From Cocos nucifera (lineage: Eukaryota > Streptophyta > Magnoliopsida > Arecales > Arecaceae): DNA of 64,000 bases. Positions 22,633 to 34,547 of the stretch are shown here, piece by piece (position 1 is the first letter of the stretch; every line of letters begins with the position of its first letter). The stretch spans positions 32,356-96,355 of the forward strand of contig QRFJ01006477.1 in NCBI GenBank assembly GCA_006176705.1, given 5' to 3'. A program made the translations under genes and the position numbers. Under the pieces are notes generated by a model. It was not told the DNA's origin, made no database searches, and was given only the letters and a program-made list of their open reading frames with translations.

Positions 22633-23356
22633 TTTGATTCTCCTTTCTTCTTATGGCACTTCAACTTGTGTCTATAAATAGAGACCTATAATAGATCCCG
22701 GATGTTTAAAAACACTTCTCTCCTAAAATGCTCACTTCTTCCCACCTATTTTATATTTTTGACTTAAATATCAGAAGATCTCCACCAGAGCCAACTCGAG
22801 TCAGGAGACCTATTTTATAAGTCCTATCGCCATCATCCTACCATCGCTGATTTGCCATCATCGACTACCTTCAGCTAATCTAACCCAAAATAGATTTTTG
22901 TAGTAATAGAATGACACTAGAGGAAGGATCTAAGCCCATTTATGGAAATAAGCAAGCATCACTCTAATGCCACCAAGTTCCTAAAGATCAAATTGGCCCA
23001 AATGTCAGCCAGATTCGACTGTTCAACTAATGCTAATCAAATCTATCTCTACATTGGCTAAACACCAACTAGATCTAGGCCGATTATTTATAGATCGGCT
23101 GACATCGATTAGATATGACTGTCTCTAGAACGGTCAACATTGATCAGATCCGATCATTTCCATATCATCCTAAAATACTCACACCTTCCCACTTGTTCTA
23201 TATATTCTGACTTGAGTGTCGAAAGATCTCCACCAAAGCCAATTCCAATTTAGAGACTTGTTTTATAGGTTCTATCACCACTATCTTGCCATCATTGACC
23301 TGCCGTTGTCGACCATCTCTAGCCTATCCGACCCAAGATAAATTTTTGCAATAACA
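22633..23356 (+). mobile_element. LTR retrotransposon relic, internally deleted
   Basis: Two similar blocks, about 22714-22908 and about 23166-23356, share ATGCTCACTTCTTCCCACCT-like sequence, AGAAGATCTCCACC, the GACCTG..GTTGTCGAC region and an end in TTTTTG.A.TAA(T/C)A. The first has a TATA-like TATAAATAG (about 22673) upstream. GAATGACACTAGAGGAAGG directly after its end closely resembles the primer-site region of the Tat element at 48845, so this is most likely a Tat-related element reduced by deletion. Only about 260 bp of internal DNA remains and no protein can be read. Confidence 0.5.
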
Positions 23357-23556
23357 AGACCGTTATTTCAATTCATACAAGTATTCTCCAACAATCTTAG
23401 TTATGAGTTAAAGAAGATATTTATTGTGTATATATTAAGAAATTAGCTAATGGCTAGGGTGGTCTTTATGATGGCATACATCACTAGCCACCAATGTATT
23501 GTCAAAGCATGATTGGTCGAACCTCTAATAACTTCAAACTCACTTAAATTGATATT

Positions 23557-24433
<877 letters not shown>

Positions 24434-25054
24434 AAGGCTGTAAATGGATCGGGTTGACCCGTGATCCGATCTACCTCAACCCGCTTAGATCCGATCCGAC
24501 CCATTTTAAAGGACCCATGAAGCTGGATCGAATTCTAAAATTGGACCCATTCAATATTCTGGATCGAATCTGGGTTTACTGAATTTAGACCCGATCTGAT
24601 TTGAATTCAGTATTAAATCCAACATATAAACTATAAAATAAACATAGTGAGATTGAAATTTTAAATGCTCTTATAGCATTATTATTTTTTAAAAGTTTTA
24701 CTCAATTTAACTATGAAATTTTAAAAAATTATTTATAAATTAAGTACCAAGATAAAATAATATTTATTTTTTTATTATAAATTTTATATATATTAATTTA
24801 TCATACGAATTAGATTTGACCAAAATTTGGATTCGAAATAGATCTAAAATTTTTAGATTGGGATCGGATTATACATGGATCCGATCCAACCCAAATGATC
24901 CAATGAGACAAACTTTTTGATCATGAATCCGACCTAATTCGATCCGATTTTCAATTGGGTTGGGTCTGGGTCCAATATTAGGATCCGATCAAGAAATCAG
25001 ATCAAATCGGGGTCACTCATGATCCGATCCGATTCGATCCATTTACACTCCTAA
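24434..25054. mobile_element. hAT-type MITE, 621 bp
   Basis: The left end reads AAGGCTGTAAATGGATCGGG and the right end reads CGATCCATTTACACTCCTAA, near-perfect inverted repeats of the known TAGGGGTGTAAATGG type. A perfect 8-bp direct repeat GTTTAGCT flanks it (24426-24433 and 25055-25062), the duplication length of hAT transposons. The interior is rich in GGATCGG/CCGATCC motifs and has no coding capacity. Confidence 0.85.
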
Positions 25055-25062
25055 GTTTAGCT

Positions 25063-26384
25063 TCCTTATTGATCTAAACAAGGAAGAAATAGAGTGTTAA
25101 TTAGATTTAATGTGTGTGATAAGCATAGAGCTCATTTTAAGTTAGATTTTGTTGATAGTTTTTTCTTTGTTTGGACTTTTCATTTCTTGGAACTCTGTTG
25201 TGATGCTAATATTTAAGTCACTTTTTTAAACTCTCTAAGTATTCATGTAATCCTTATCTTTTCTCACATGGTATCAAATGAGATCATTGAACCAACTATG
25301 TACTCTCCGAAATTCTTGTTGATGATAATAGGAGAGATTTTTTTTTTTTTTGATTGGATTAATCATATGACCTTAGCAAAATTTAAAATAGAAGTTCATA
25401 AGTGGCTGGTCTCAAAGTTTAACCAGTAGGCCTTTCATTAGAGGTGGCAATTTACTTTGCTCTATTGGGTACCCAACCTGACCCTAATAAGGATGGTTTT
25501 ACTTGATCCACAACGGATCCCAGGTAGGTACAGGTAATGGTAAAACTCATTCTAAAATAATCTTGGATATATATAACTCTTTACAAATTTTTTCTTTGAG
25601 CTAAAATAAATTAATTCATATAAAAAGAAAAAAAAAATTGAAGCTTTACCCAATTCTATCTAACTCTACTTTGCCCCATCTCGCCCCATCTTGAGGCAAG
25701 TATGGGGTGGATATAGGTAATAGGTTATTCGGCCCATATATCACACTTTGTCATCAAATTGGATGAGAGAACTAGTTTTCAATGATAGGCCCCTCTAATA
25801 TACTATTTACATTCTCTAACTTCACATTCACTGATATACTTATAATAGTTATTGTCAAGTAGAAACTACTATCTCTAAATGATCTTCATTGCTCTCAATG
25901 GACTAGCCACCCTAAGCAGCTTGTCTAATTTTGTGCTTATCCCTCTAAGCTATTTTTTTCATGCTATAACTAGCTTATTCACTCCTAGATTCCCAGTATT
26001 TATTGTCAAGTAGAGATAAGTTTCTATAAAGGTCATTCTTTTGGTGGGTAAATATCATAGAAAATTGGTCAACTTTCTCACTAATCAGTTTACCCATGTC
26101 ATATGCTCTTTTAGATAGATAAGTTATTTTCTTATAAATAATATTTATTCATAAAATGAGGAAAAACCCACCTAAAAGGTGGATAAGTCATTATCCCATT
26201 AGCTAAAAAATATTTTTTATTTTATTCCTAAAATATGCCTAATCATAAAAAAATAATATAATAATATAAAAATAATAATATAATATATATTATAATATTA
26301 TCATATTATAGAATAATATATAATATATTATAGTATATTATATTATATAATAATATTACATAATATATTTAAAATATATATTGT
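25063..26384. other. Spacer ending in AT-rich tract
   Basis: A block at about 25440-25740 (GAGGTGGCAATTTAC to GGTAATAGG) is composed like a MITE, but no clean ends were found. At about 26040-26195, GGTGGGTAAATA and ACCCACCTAAAAGGTGGATAAG suggest another small fold-back. From about 26245 the sequence is nearly pure A/T, a tract that continues on the far side of the LARD (from 32875), showing where that element inserted. Confidence 0.5.
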
Positions 26385-28176
26385 TGTTGGCGCAGAATCT
26401 GATTGACGTCGGATCGAGCTGGAGTTGAAGAAGATGAATTCGCCGTCGGTAACCTACAAAATAAAGTCCCATCCGAAGTTGGTGGTGGTGGCTCCGGTAG
26501 GACCTTTCGATGATCAAGTTAGCTCTTCTGGCCAACAGAAATGGAGTGCTCAGAAAAGAATTCGATAGAGTTTCGGAAAGGAGAAGTGAGCTTAGAGAAA
26601 ATGTAACTAGAGGATTTCTTTTTATAGATGGAGCTTGATTGATAGTGACAGCCATACCGTCCGATAGCAGGCCGCTCGAAACTGCATGGAGTTCGGTATA
26701 GAGAGAAAGGTATCGTTAGGCTGATAGTGACAGCCATACCATCTGGTATTAGGCCGCTCGGGGCCGTGTGGGATTTGCTATGGAGAGAGGAGCGTCGTCA
26801 GACTGATAACGACCATTTGTCAAGATTTAATAGTCATAGTTCGGAGAAAGCAGACGTTGGTTGGTGAAGAACTTCGACATATATTTATTTTAGAGAAGTT
26901 TGGACTCCTAAGAGGGATACGGCTGAAGAAGGAATCCGACTGAAGGCGAGGTTTGGGAGGAGTTTGGCTTCTAGAGAAATATGACTAAAGAAGAAATCCG
27001 AAAGGAGTTCGGCTTCCGTAGAAATTCGACTGTAGAGAAGTCTGGAAGGAGTTTGGCTTCCATAACAATCTAACTGCAAGAGGAGTCTGAAAGAAATTCG
27101 GCTCCTATAGAAATTTGACTGAAGAAAAGTTTGAAAGAAGTTCGGCTCCTGTAGAAATCTGACTATAGAAAAAATTCGAAAAGAGTTCGGCTCCTATATA
27201 AACTTGACTGAAGGAGAGATCCATAAGGAGTTCAGCTCCTGTAGGAGTCCGATTGAAGGAGTCTGGAAGGAGTTTGGCTCTCATAGGCATTCGACTGAAG
27301 AAGAAGTCCAGAAGGAATTTGGCTTCCATAGGAGTCTGATTGATGGAGAGATCCAAAAGAAGTTCGGCTCCTGTAGACATCCGATTGAAGAAGGAGTCCG
27401 AAAGGGGTTCGGCTTCCATAGGAGTCCGACTGAAGGAGGGATTCGGAAGAAGTTTGGCTCCTACAGACATTCGACTGAAGGAAGAGTCCGGAAGAAGTTC
27501 AACTCCCATTGGAGTCTGACTGAAGGACTGATGGAGAGGTCCGAAAGGAGTTTGGCTCTTGTAGACATCCAACTGAAGAAGCAGTTTGGAAGGAGTTCGG
27601 CTCCTATAGAAATCCGATTGAAGGAGAGATCTAGAAGGAGTTTGACTCCTATAGACATCCAACTGAAGAAGAGATCTGGAAGGAGTTTGGCTCCCATAGG
27701 AGTCTGACTGGTGGAGAGGTCGGAAAGGAGTTCAGCTCCTATAGACATCCGACTGAAGGAGAAGTTTGGAAGGAGTTCATCTCCAATAAACATCTGATTG
27801 AAGGAGTCCGAAAGGAGTTTGGCTCCGATAGGAGTCCGACTGGTGGAGAGGTTCGGAACGAGTTCAACTCCTATAGACATCCGACTGAAGGAGGAGTTTG
27901 GAAGGGGTTCGGCTCCCATAGGAGTCCGACTAAAGGAGGGGTCCGGAAGGAGTTTAGCTCCTATAGGAGTCTGACTGAAGGAGGGGTTCGAAAGAAGTTT
28001 GGCAGCTGAAAATTTTGACTGGGGTTCGGCAGTTGAGGAGTTTGGCTGACTGAAGGAGTTCGGCTAAGGTTTGGCTGCTGGAGGAGAATTTTCGATCGAA
28101 GTTCTTCCATGATTATCGATTGTATTAGGCTAAGCATCAGGCTAGACTTCGATGGAAGTGGAGTTTATTCCCAACA
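26385..28176 (-). repeat. LARD LTR, left copy, with internal tandem array
   Basis: Begins TGTTGGCGCAG and ends CCCAACA on the plus strand. From about 27060 to 28010 it consists of some twenty imperfect units of about 45-48 bp, for example GGAGTTCGGCTCC followed by CATAGGAGTCCGACTGAAGG. Long open frames on both strands across the array are repeat artefacts. Confidence 0.8.
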
Positions 28177-28269
28177 ATAGTTTTTCCCACTCTTGAGTTC
28201 GAAATTCGAAGGAAGGGAGTACAACAAAGGCGACCATCAAAGTCCTTTTTTGGGCTCTGCATCCGTTGA

Positions 28270-29030
28270 GGTTGAAGCTCAGGAGAGATCTTATCTCCAG
28301 CCAAGGTTGATGTTAAAGTGGAAGCTTGGGGAAGATCTTGTCTCCAGCCTAGGTTGAAGTTGAAGTGAAGTGAAAGCTCGGGGGAGATCTTGTCTCTAGC
28401 TGAGGTTGAAGTTTAAGTGAAAGCTCGAGAGAGATCTTGTCTCCAACTGAGGTTGAAGAAGATCTTATCTCCTATTGACGTAGACCCTGGAACTCGGGGG
28501 AGATCTTATCTCCAACCAAGGTTGAAGGAGATCTTATCTTCTGTTGACGTAGATTTTGGAGTTTCAGAGAGAACTTATCTCTAGTCGAGGTTGAAGGAGA
28601 TCTTATCTTCTATTGATGCAGACTTTGAAGCTTGGTGGAGATCTTATCTCCAACCGAGGTTGAAGTTGATCTTATCTCCTATTGACGTAGACTTTGAAGC
28701 TCAGGAGAGATCTCATCTCTAGTCGAGGTTGAAGGAGATCTTATCTTCTATTGATGTAGACTTTGAAGCTCGGAAGAGATCTTATCTTCAGTCGAGGTTG
28801 AAGGAGATCTTATCTCCTGTTATCGTAGAAGCTCGGAGGAGATCTTATCTCCTACCGAGGTTGAAGGAGATCTTTTCTTCTATTGATGTAGAAGCTCAGG
28901 AGAGATCTTATCTTCAGCCAAGGTTGAAGAAGATCTTATCTTCTGTTGACATAGACTTTGAAGTTGAAGCTTGGGGGAGATCTTATCTCCAGTCGAGATT
29001 GAAGGAGATCTTATCTTCTATTAGCGTTAA
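28270..29030. repeat. LARD internal tandem array 1
   Basis: Imperfect units, roughly 80-95 bp each, built around GGGGGAGATCTTATCTCC, then AGCCGAGGTTGAAG. The core GGAGATCTTATCTCC is nearly palindromic, so each unit has a small hairpin. Open frames such as 28729-29133 follow the repeat and are not genes. Confidence 0.75.
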
Positions 29031-29830
29031 GCACGATGGGGCCATTGTCGGGGCCTCTCCTTCCATTCCATCTAAAATGAACGAGGCCTTCGACTTTGCT
29101 CACGTTAGGATGAGGTTCTTCTTCTGTTCCTAATGGACTGTGGGGGCACATAAGGGCCATTGTCAGGGCCTTTACTCCCATCCCGTCTAAAATGAATGAG
29201 GCCTTCAACTTTTCTCACATTACGACGAGATTCTCCTCCCATTCCTAATGGACTGTAGGGGCACATAAGGGCTATTGTCAAGGCCTCTCCTTCCATCTCG
29301 TCTAACATGAACGAGGCCTTCGACTTTACTCACGTTAGGATGAAGTTCTCTTCTTATTTCTAACGGGCTGTGGGAGCACATAAGGACCGTTATCAGGGCC
29401 TCTCCCCTCATTCCGTCTAAAATGAACAAGGCCTTTGACTTTGCTCACGTTAGGACGTGGTTCTCCTCCTATTTCTAATGGACTGTAGGGGCATATAAGG
29501 GCCGTTGTCAGGGCCTATCTCCTATCTCATCTAAAATGAACGAGGCCTTCGACTTTGCTCACGTTAGGACGAGGTTCTCCTCCTATTCCTAATGGGCTGT
29601 GGGGGCACATAAGGGCTATTGTCAGGGCCTCTCTCTCCATCTCATCTATAATAAATGAGTCCTTCGACTTTGCTCATATTAGGATGAGGTTCTCCTTCTA
29701 TTCCTAACGAGCTGTGTAGGCACATAAGGATCGTTGTCAGGGCCTCTTCCTCCATCTCGTCTAAAATAAATGAGGCCTTCGACCTGCTCATGCTAGGATG
29801 AGGTTCTTCTTCTGTTCCTAATATGGCCAC
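29030..29830. repeat. LARD internal tandem array 2
   Basis: About seven units of about 116 bp. Each contains GGGCCATTGTCAGGGCCTCT, a CATCTCGTCTAAAATGAACG stretch, a CTTTGCTCACGTTAGGACG stretch and CTAATGGGCTGTGGGGGCAC. The remainder of the interior (29831-30991) is non-repetitive, without recognisable protein, apart from two similar phrases around GAGCTCAAGGAGGAGTT (30311 and 30444). Confidence 0.75.
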
Positions 29831-30991
29831 TTTTTTTTTTGTCATCACATAGTTTTTGCACCAAGAAACAATAATGTTGAGATGGAGGAGTTTTATTGAA
29901 GAAAAGTTACCAGCAGTACATTCTCAGATTCTCTGAGTTTCAAGGTCAGGGGAGCGTTGCTCCTCCAAACTTTTTTAGGTGTTAAGTTTCGGACCGGACG
30001 ACCTCCTCTATTTCAGACCAGCCTTCCTATAGGCCATCCCAATTTGGGGCAAGCTTTTTCTAGCTCTGAGACTGAGAGATGGCAGCTCACCGAAGTACTA
30101 AGCCCCCCAAGAGATAGCATTGATGATGCCAAGAGGTGGTCGATCTTCTTGTTGTTCCTTCCTCATCGATGGTTCTAGCTGCAGTAGCGCCCTTGGCTGA
30201 TCTTCTCTTACTTTAGGTCAGCATCTATGGAGCATTGAGGGGGCCGTAGTTATGAAATCATCTAGAAAAAACTTCTTCACGCCCTTTCGTCGGGGCTTCC
30301 TTGACGATGAGCTCAAGGAGGAGTTCAGGCTTGCTTGCGCTCGGAGGGAGTCCATGAGCATGGCCAAGCTTCATTTGGCCCTTCTATGAAATCTTCTTGG
30401 GGGAGAACTTCGTGTCCTTTTATCGAAACTTCCTAGACGACGAGCTCGAGGAGGAGTTAGGGCTCACTTACGCTCGGGGGGAGTCCATGAGCATGATCGA
30501 GGTTCTCAATCTGTCGATCCATCCTCCATAGTTTCTAATCGAGGACATCATCTTGATTGTAGACCTTGGAAGACTTTCGACTGTAGATGGAAAAGATTTC
30601 TTTCGAAGAAGAATCACAAACCGAACAAAGATCCTCTGCTCTCTATTTTCTCTTTCTAGGGATGATGGGTATGCTGACCCAAGTGCTCTTTCTTGGTACC
30701 GATTTCTGACATCCTGATGGTGAGTTTTTTAATGAAATCACCATTGAAAGTTATCGCATGGTCTGCACCATCTCGATGAGGCCCTGAACTCGCTGTATCA
30801 ATAAGTTAAACTGCTCAGAATCTACTGTGACCGTCGGTGGAGGAGGAGGTTGAAGCACCAATGTTGGAGCCAAAATGGATGGATCTGACTCAGATCTGAC
30901 GGCAGAAGCGAAGATGGACCTTGGAGAAGAAGATCCAAAGGGTCAGCTAAGTGCTACTTCAAGAACAAGGCCCTTTCTCTAGTGCTAATTC

Positions 30992-32874
30992 TGTTGGTGT
31001 AGAATCTGATCGATGCTGGATCGAGCTAGAGTTAAGAAAGATGAGTTCGCCATCGGTGATCTATAAAATAAAGTTCCATCTGGAGTCAGTGGTGGTGGCT
31101 CTGGTATGACTTTTCGATGATCAAGTCAGCTCTTCTGACCAACAAAAATTGAGTGCTCAGAAAAGAGTTCGGTAGAGTTTTGAAAAAAAAAATAAGCTTA
31201 AAGAAAATATATCTAGAGGATCCCATTTTATAGATGGAGCTTGATTGATAGTGACAGCCATATCGTCTGGTAGCAGGTCGCTCTGGACCGCATGGAGTTC
31301 GGTATGGAGAGGAAGGTGTTGTCAGACTGATAGTGACAGCCATACCATTCAATAGCAGGCCACTTAGGGCTGCATGAGATTTGCTATGGAGAGAGGGCCA
31401 TCATCAGACTGATAGTAACCATTCATCGAGATTTAATAGCCATAGTTCGAAGGAAGCAGATGTTGGTTGGTGAAGAATTTCGACATATATCCATTCCAGA
31501 GGAGTTCGAACTCCTAAGAGGGATACTACCAAAGGAGGAATCCGACTGAAGGCGAGGTCTGAGAGGAGTTTGGCTCCTGGAGGAATCTGATTGAAGGAGG
31601 AATCTGGAAGAAGTTTGGGTCCTATAGAAATCTGACTGCCGAGAAGTCTGGAAGGTGTTTGGCTTCCATAGAAATTCGATTGTAGGAGGAGTTTGACTCC
31701 TATAGAAATTTGACTGAAGAGAAGTCTGGAAGGAGTTGGACTCCCGTAGAAGTCCGACTGCAGAAGGAATCCAGAAGAAGTTTGGCTCCTGTATAAAGTT
31801 GATTGAAGGAGAGATCCAGAAGGAGTTTAGCTCCTGTAGGAGTCTGACTGAAGGAGAAGTTCGGAAGGAGTTTGGCTCTGATAGACATTCGACTGAAGGA
31901 GGAGTCCAGAAGGAGTTTGACTTTCGTAGGAGTCCAACTGATGGAGAGGTTCGGAAGAAGTTCAATTTCTATAGACATCTAACTGAAGGAGAAGTTCAGA
32001 AGGGGTTCAGCTCCCATAAGAGTCCGACTAAAGAAGAGGTCCAGAAGAAGTTTGGCTCCTATAGACATCCGACTGAAGGAGAAGTCCGAAAGAAGTTCGG
32101 CTCCCATAGGAGTCCGATTGAAGGACTGATGGAGAGGTTCGGAAAGAGTTTGGCACCTGTAGACATCAGACTAAAGAAGGGGTCTGGAAGAAGATTGGCT
32201 CCAATAGAAATCCGACTAAAGGAGAGATCTGGAAGGAGTTTGGCTCCTATAGATATCCGACTGAAGGAGAGATCTAGAAGAAGTTCGACTCCCATAGGAG
32301 TCCAACTGGTGGAGAGGTCGGAAAAGAGTTTAGCTGCTATAGACATTTGACTGAAGGAGAAGTCTGGAAGGAGTTCAACTCTTATAGACGTCCGACTGAA
32401 GGAGGAGTCTGGAAGAAGTTCGGCCCCATAGGAGTCCAACTGGTGGAGAGGTCTGGAAGAAGTTCGGCTCCTGTAGACATCCGACTGAAGGAGTCTGAAA
32501 GAGATTTAGCTCCCATAGGAGTCCGATTGAAGGAGGAGTCCGAACAGAGTTTGGCTATTGTAGACATTCGACTGAAGAAGAAGTCTGAAAGAAGTTCGGC
32601 TCTCGTAAGAGTCCGACTGAAGGAGGGGTTCGAAAGGAGTTCGGCTCCCATAGGAGTCCGACTGAAGGAGGGGTCTTGGAGGAGTTCGACTGGGGTTCGG
32701 TAGCTGAGGATTTTGGTTGGGGTTCGACAGCTGAGGAGTTCGATCGATTGAAGGAGTTCGACTAGGGTTTGGCCACTGGAGGAGAATTCTCGATCGAAGC
32801 TCTTCTGTGATTACCGATTGCATTAGGCTAAGCATCAAGCTGGACTTTTGTAGGAGCGAGATTTATCCCCATCA
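30992..32874 (-). repeat. LARD LTR, right copy, with internal tandem array
   Basis: Begins TGTTGGTGTAG and ends CCCATCA on the plus strand, matching the left LTR throughout. The array of 45-48-bp units spans about 31520-32690 and differs in copy number from the left LTR, accounting for most of the roughly 90-bp length difference. Confidence 0.8.
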
Positions 32875-33039
32875 ATTATAATATATAATAACATAATATA
32901 CTGTAACATACATTATCTATATTATATTTAATAATATTATATTTTAATAATATTATATATTATAGTATATTTAATATAATTCAATACAATATGATCTTAA
33001 ATTTAAACCTATAATTAAAAATTTATCTATAGTTCTAAA
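32875..33039. other. AT-rich tract
   Basis: Continuation of the A/T-only tract seen before 26385, then a transition into the 5'-truncated Sirevirus. No LTR of that element is seen here. Confidence 0.6.
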
Positions 33040-34545
33040 AAATTTTATATGATCTTAAATAACAAAATAGCAGTCTTTAACAAATTAGGCCTTGGTTTTA
33101 AACCTCAAAATAAATAAAAATTTTTAAAGAATTTCTTTGTAAAAGAATCAGCTACAACTTCTTAAAATATAACTTATTTTTGATGTGGTATAAAAGGACA
33201 CAACATATAATTATGATTTTAGAAAACTAAAAAGTGCATAGGAATTTAAATTAGTTTGGGTTTTTCAAAGAAACCATGTCTACTAATCCCAAAGGATCCA
33301 AAATGACTTGGATACCTAAATTCTCTACTTAATTTTTGCTTATAGGTATGTCTTACAGCGAAAAAAAAGAAAGAATTATGGTAACTTAATAGTGGCTACT
33401 CAAGACACATGTTAGGTGATAAGTCGAAGTTTGTCACTTAGAAGCTAAGGAAGAAGGAGTGGTGACCTTTGGCGACAATGGCAAAGGACACATTTTTGAA
33501 ATTAGTAAAATATGTATCACTTCCTCCACTTTCATAGAAAATATTTTTTTAGTAGATGGATTAAAGCATTACCTTTTAAGCATAAGTCAACTATATGATA
33601 AAGGATTTAAAATAGTTTTTGAATCTTTAATATGTATAGTGTCTAGTCTTATTGATAATGTCATTATTCTCATTGGACATACGCATTGGAATATCTATAT
33701 GGTTGATCTAGATAATCATTCCATAAAACATGGCTAATATCTAATTGCAAAGAATGCTAAGATCAATGAAATTAGTTGATTATGGCATCGTAGGCTAGGA
33801 AATGCTAGCATGAATTCAATTTCAAAATTTATCAAAATAGATCTCATAAAAGGCTTATAAAAGCTTGATTTTAAAAAAAGGATAAAATTTGTAATACATA
33901 CCAATTTGGAAATAAACCAGAAATTTCTTTAAATCTAACAATATAGTTTCAACTTTAAGACCCTTTGAACTATGTCATATGGACTTATTTGAACCAACAA
34001 GGGCTACAAGCCTAGGAGAAAAAAGATATCGACTTGCGATAGTAGATGACTTTTCTAGTTTTACTTAGATATTATTTTTGGCTGAAAAAGATAAAGCAAT
34101 TTCAGCATTCACCAAGTTTTATAGAAAAGTCATAAATAAAAAGAATTTGACAATCATTTGTATTAGAAGTAACCATGGAAGTGAATTTGAAAACCAATAT
34201 TTTGAAAGTTTTTGTAATGGAAAGGAGATTGAATACAATTTTTATACTTCTAGAACACCTTAACAAAATAGAATTATTGAAAAAAAAAAGAACTCTAGAA
34301 GAAATAGTCCGAATCATGTTATGTGAAAGCCATCTTCCAAGATATTTTTGAGCTGAATCTATCAATATAGCATGTTATGTTTTAAATAGAGCATAATTCG
34401 ACTTATATTGAAGAAAATTTCTTATGAACTTTGGAACAACAGAAAATCAAACATTAGTTACTTTTATATTTTTGGTTGCAAGTACTTCATACTTAATAAT
34501 GGTAAAGATAATCTTGAAAAATTTGATGCCAAATTAGATGAGGAT
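33040..34545 (+). pseudogene. Sirevirus gag end, protease and integrase, degenerate
   Basis: Gag tail around 33080-33330 (a FKPQNK-like stretch, then KKPCLLIPKDPK-type sequence). The protease zone follows at 33380-33720, with the copia-typical KEGVVTFGDNGKG and LVDGLKHYLLSISQLYDKGF. The integrase core at about 33960-34400 reads SHPL-type sequence from LRPFELCHMDLF through LAIVDDFSSFT to NHGSEFENQYFESFC and ESINIACYVLNRA. One usual catalytic Asp before HGSEFEN is Asn here. Frames are broken at several places. At 34545 the text stops in NLEKFDAKLDED and resumes at 40575 as IFLGYSSSSKAYRVFN. Confidence 0.8.
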
Positions 34546-34547
34546 TG

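Larger units (their letters stand above)
26385..32874 (-). mobile_element. LARD: LTR retrotransposon without protein genes
   Basis: LTRs at 26385-28176 and 30992-32874 enclose 2.8 kb with no gag or pol motif. The flanks ATTGT (26380-26384) and ATTAT (32875-32879) are a one-mismatch target duplication inside an AT-rich tract. Orientation is minus: read on that strand, the LTR ends ACCAACA and is followed by GAATTAGCACTAGAGAAAGG (30991 downward), almost the same as the region after the Tat LTR at 48845. A purine run GAGTGGGAAAAAC precedes the other LTR. Shared primer region, LTR start TG.TGGGG.TAAA and AACTCCT-rich LTR arrays suggest it borrowed proteins from a Tat-type partner. Confidence 0.8.

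Noticed and set aside
25440..25740. Possible second MITE
   Set aside because: Composition is suggestive, but no terminal inverted repeats or target duplication could be defined.
27105..27919. Long open frames on both strands in the LARD LTR
   Set aside because: They follow the 45-48-bp tandem unit, a multiple of three in many copies; no protein similarity and located in an LTR.
28729..29133. 134-codon open frame in the LARD interior
   Set aside because: Translation of tandem array 1 and start of array 2, with repeating peptide RLKEILS; the element is on the other strand.
32875..33040. 5' LTR of the Sirevirus
   Set aside because: The sequence is AT-only and does not resemble the 3' LTR at 45480-46683; the 5' end is considered lost.
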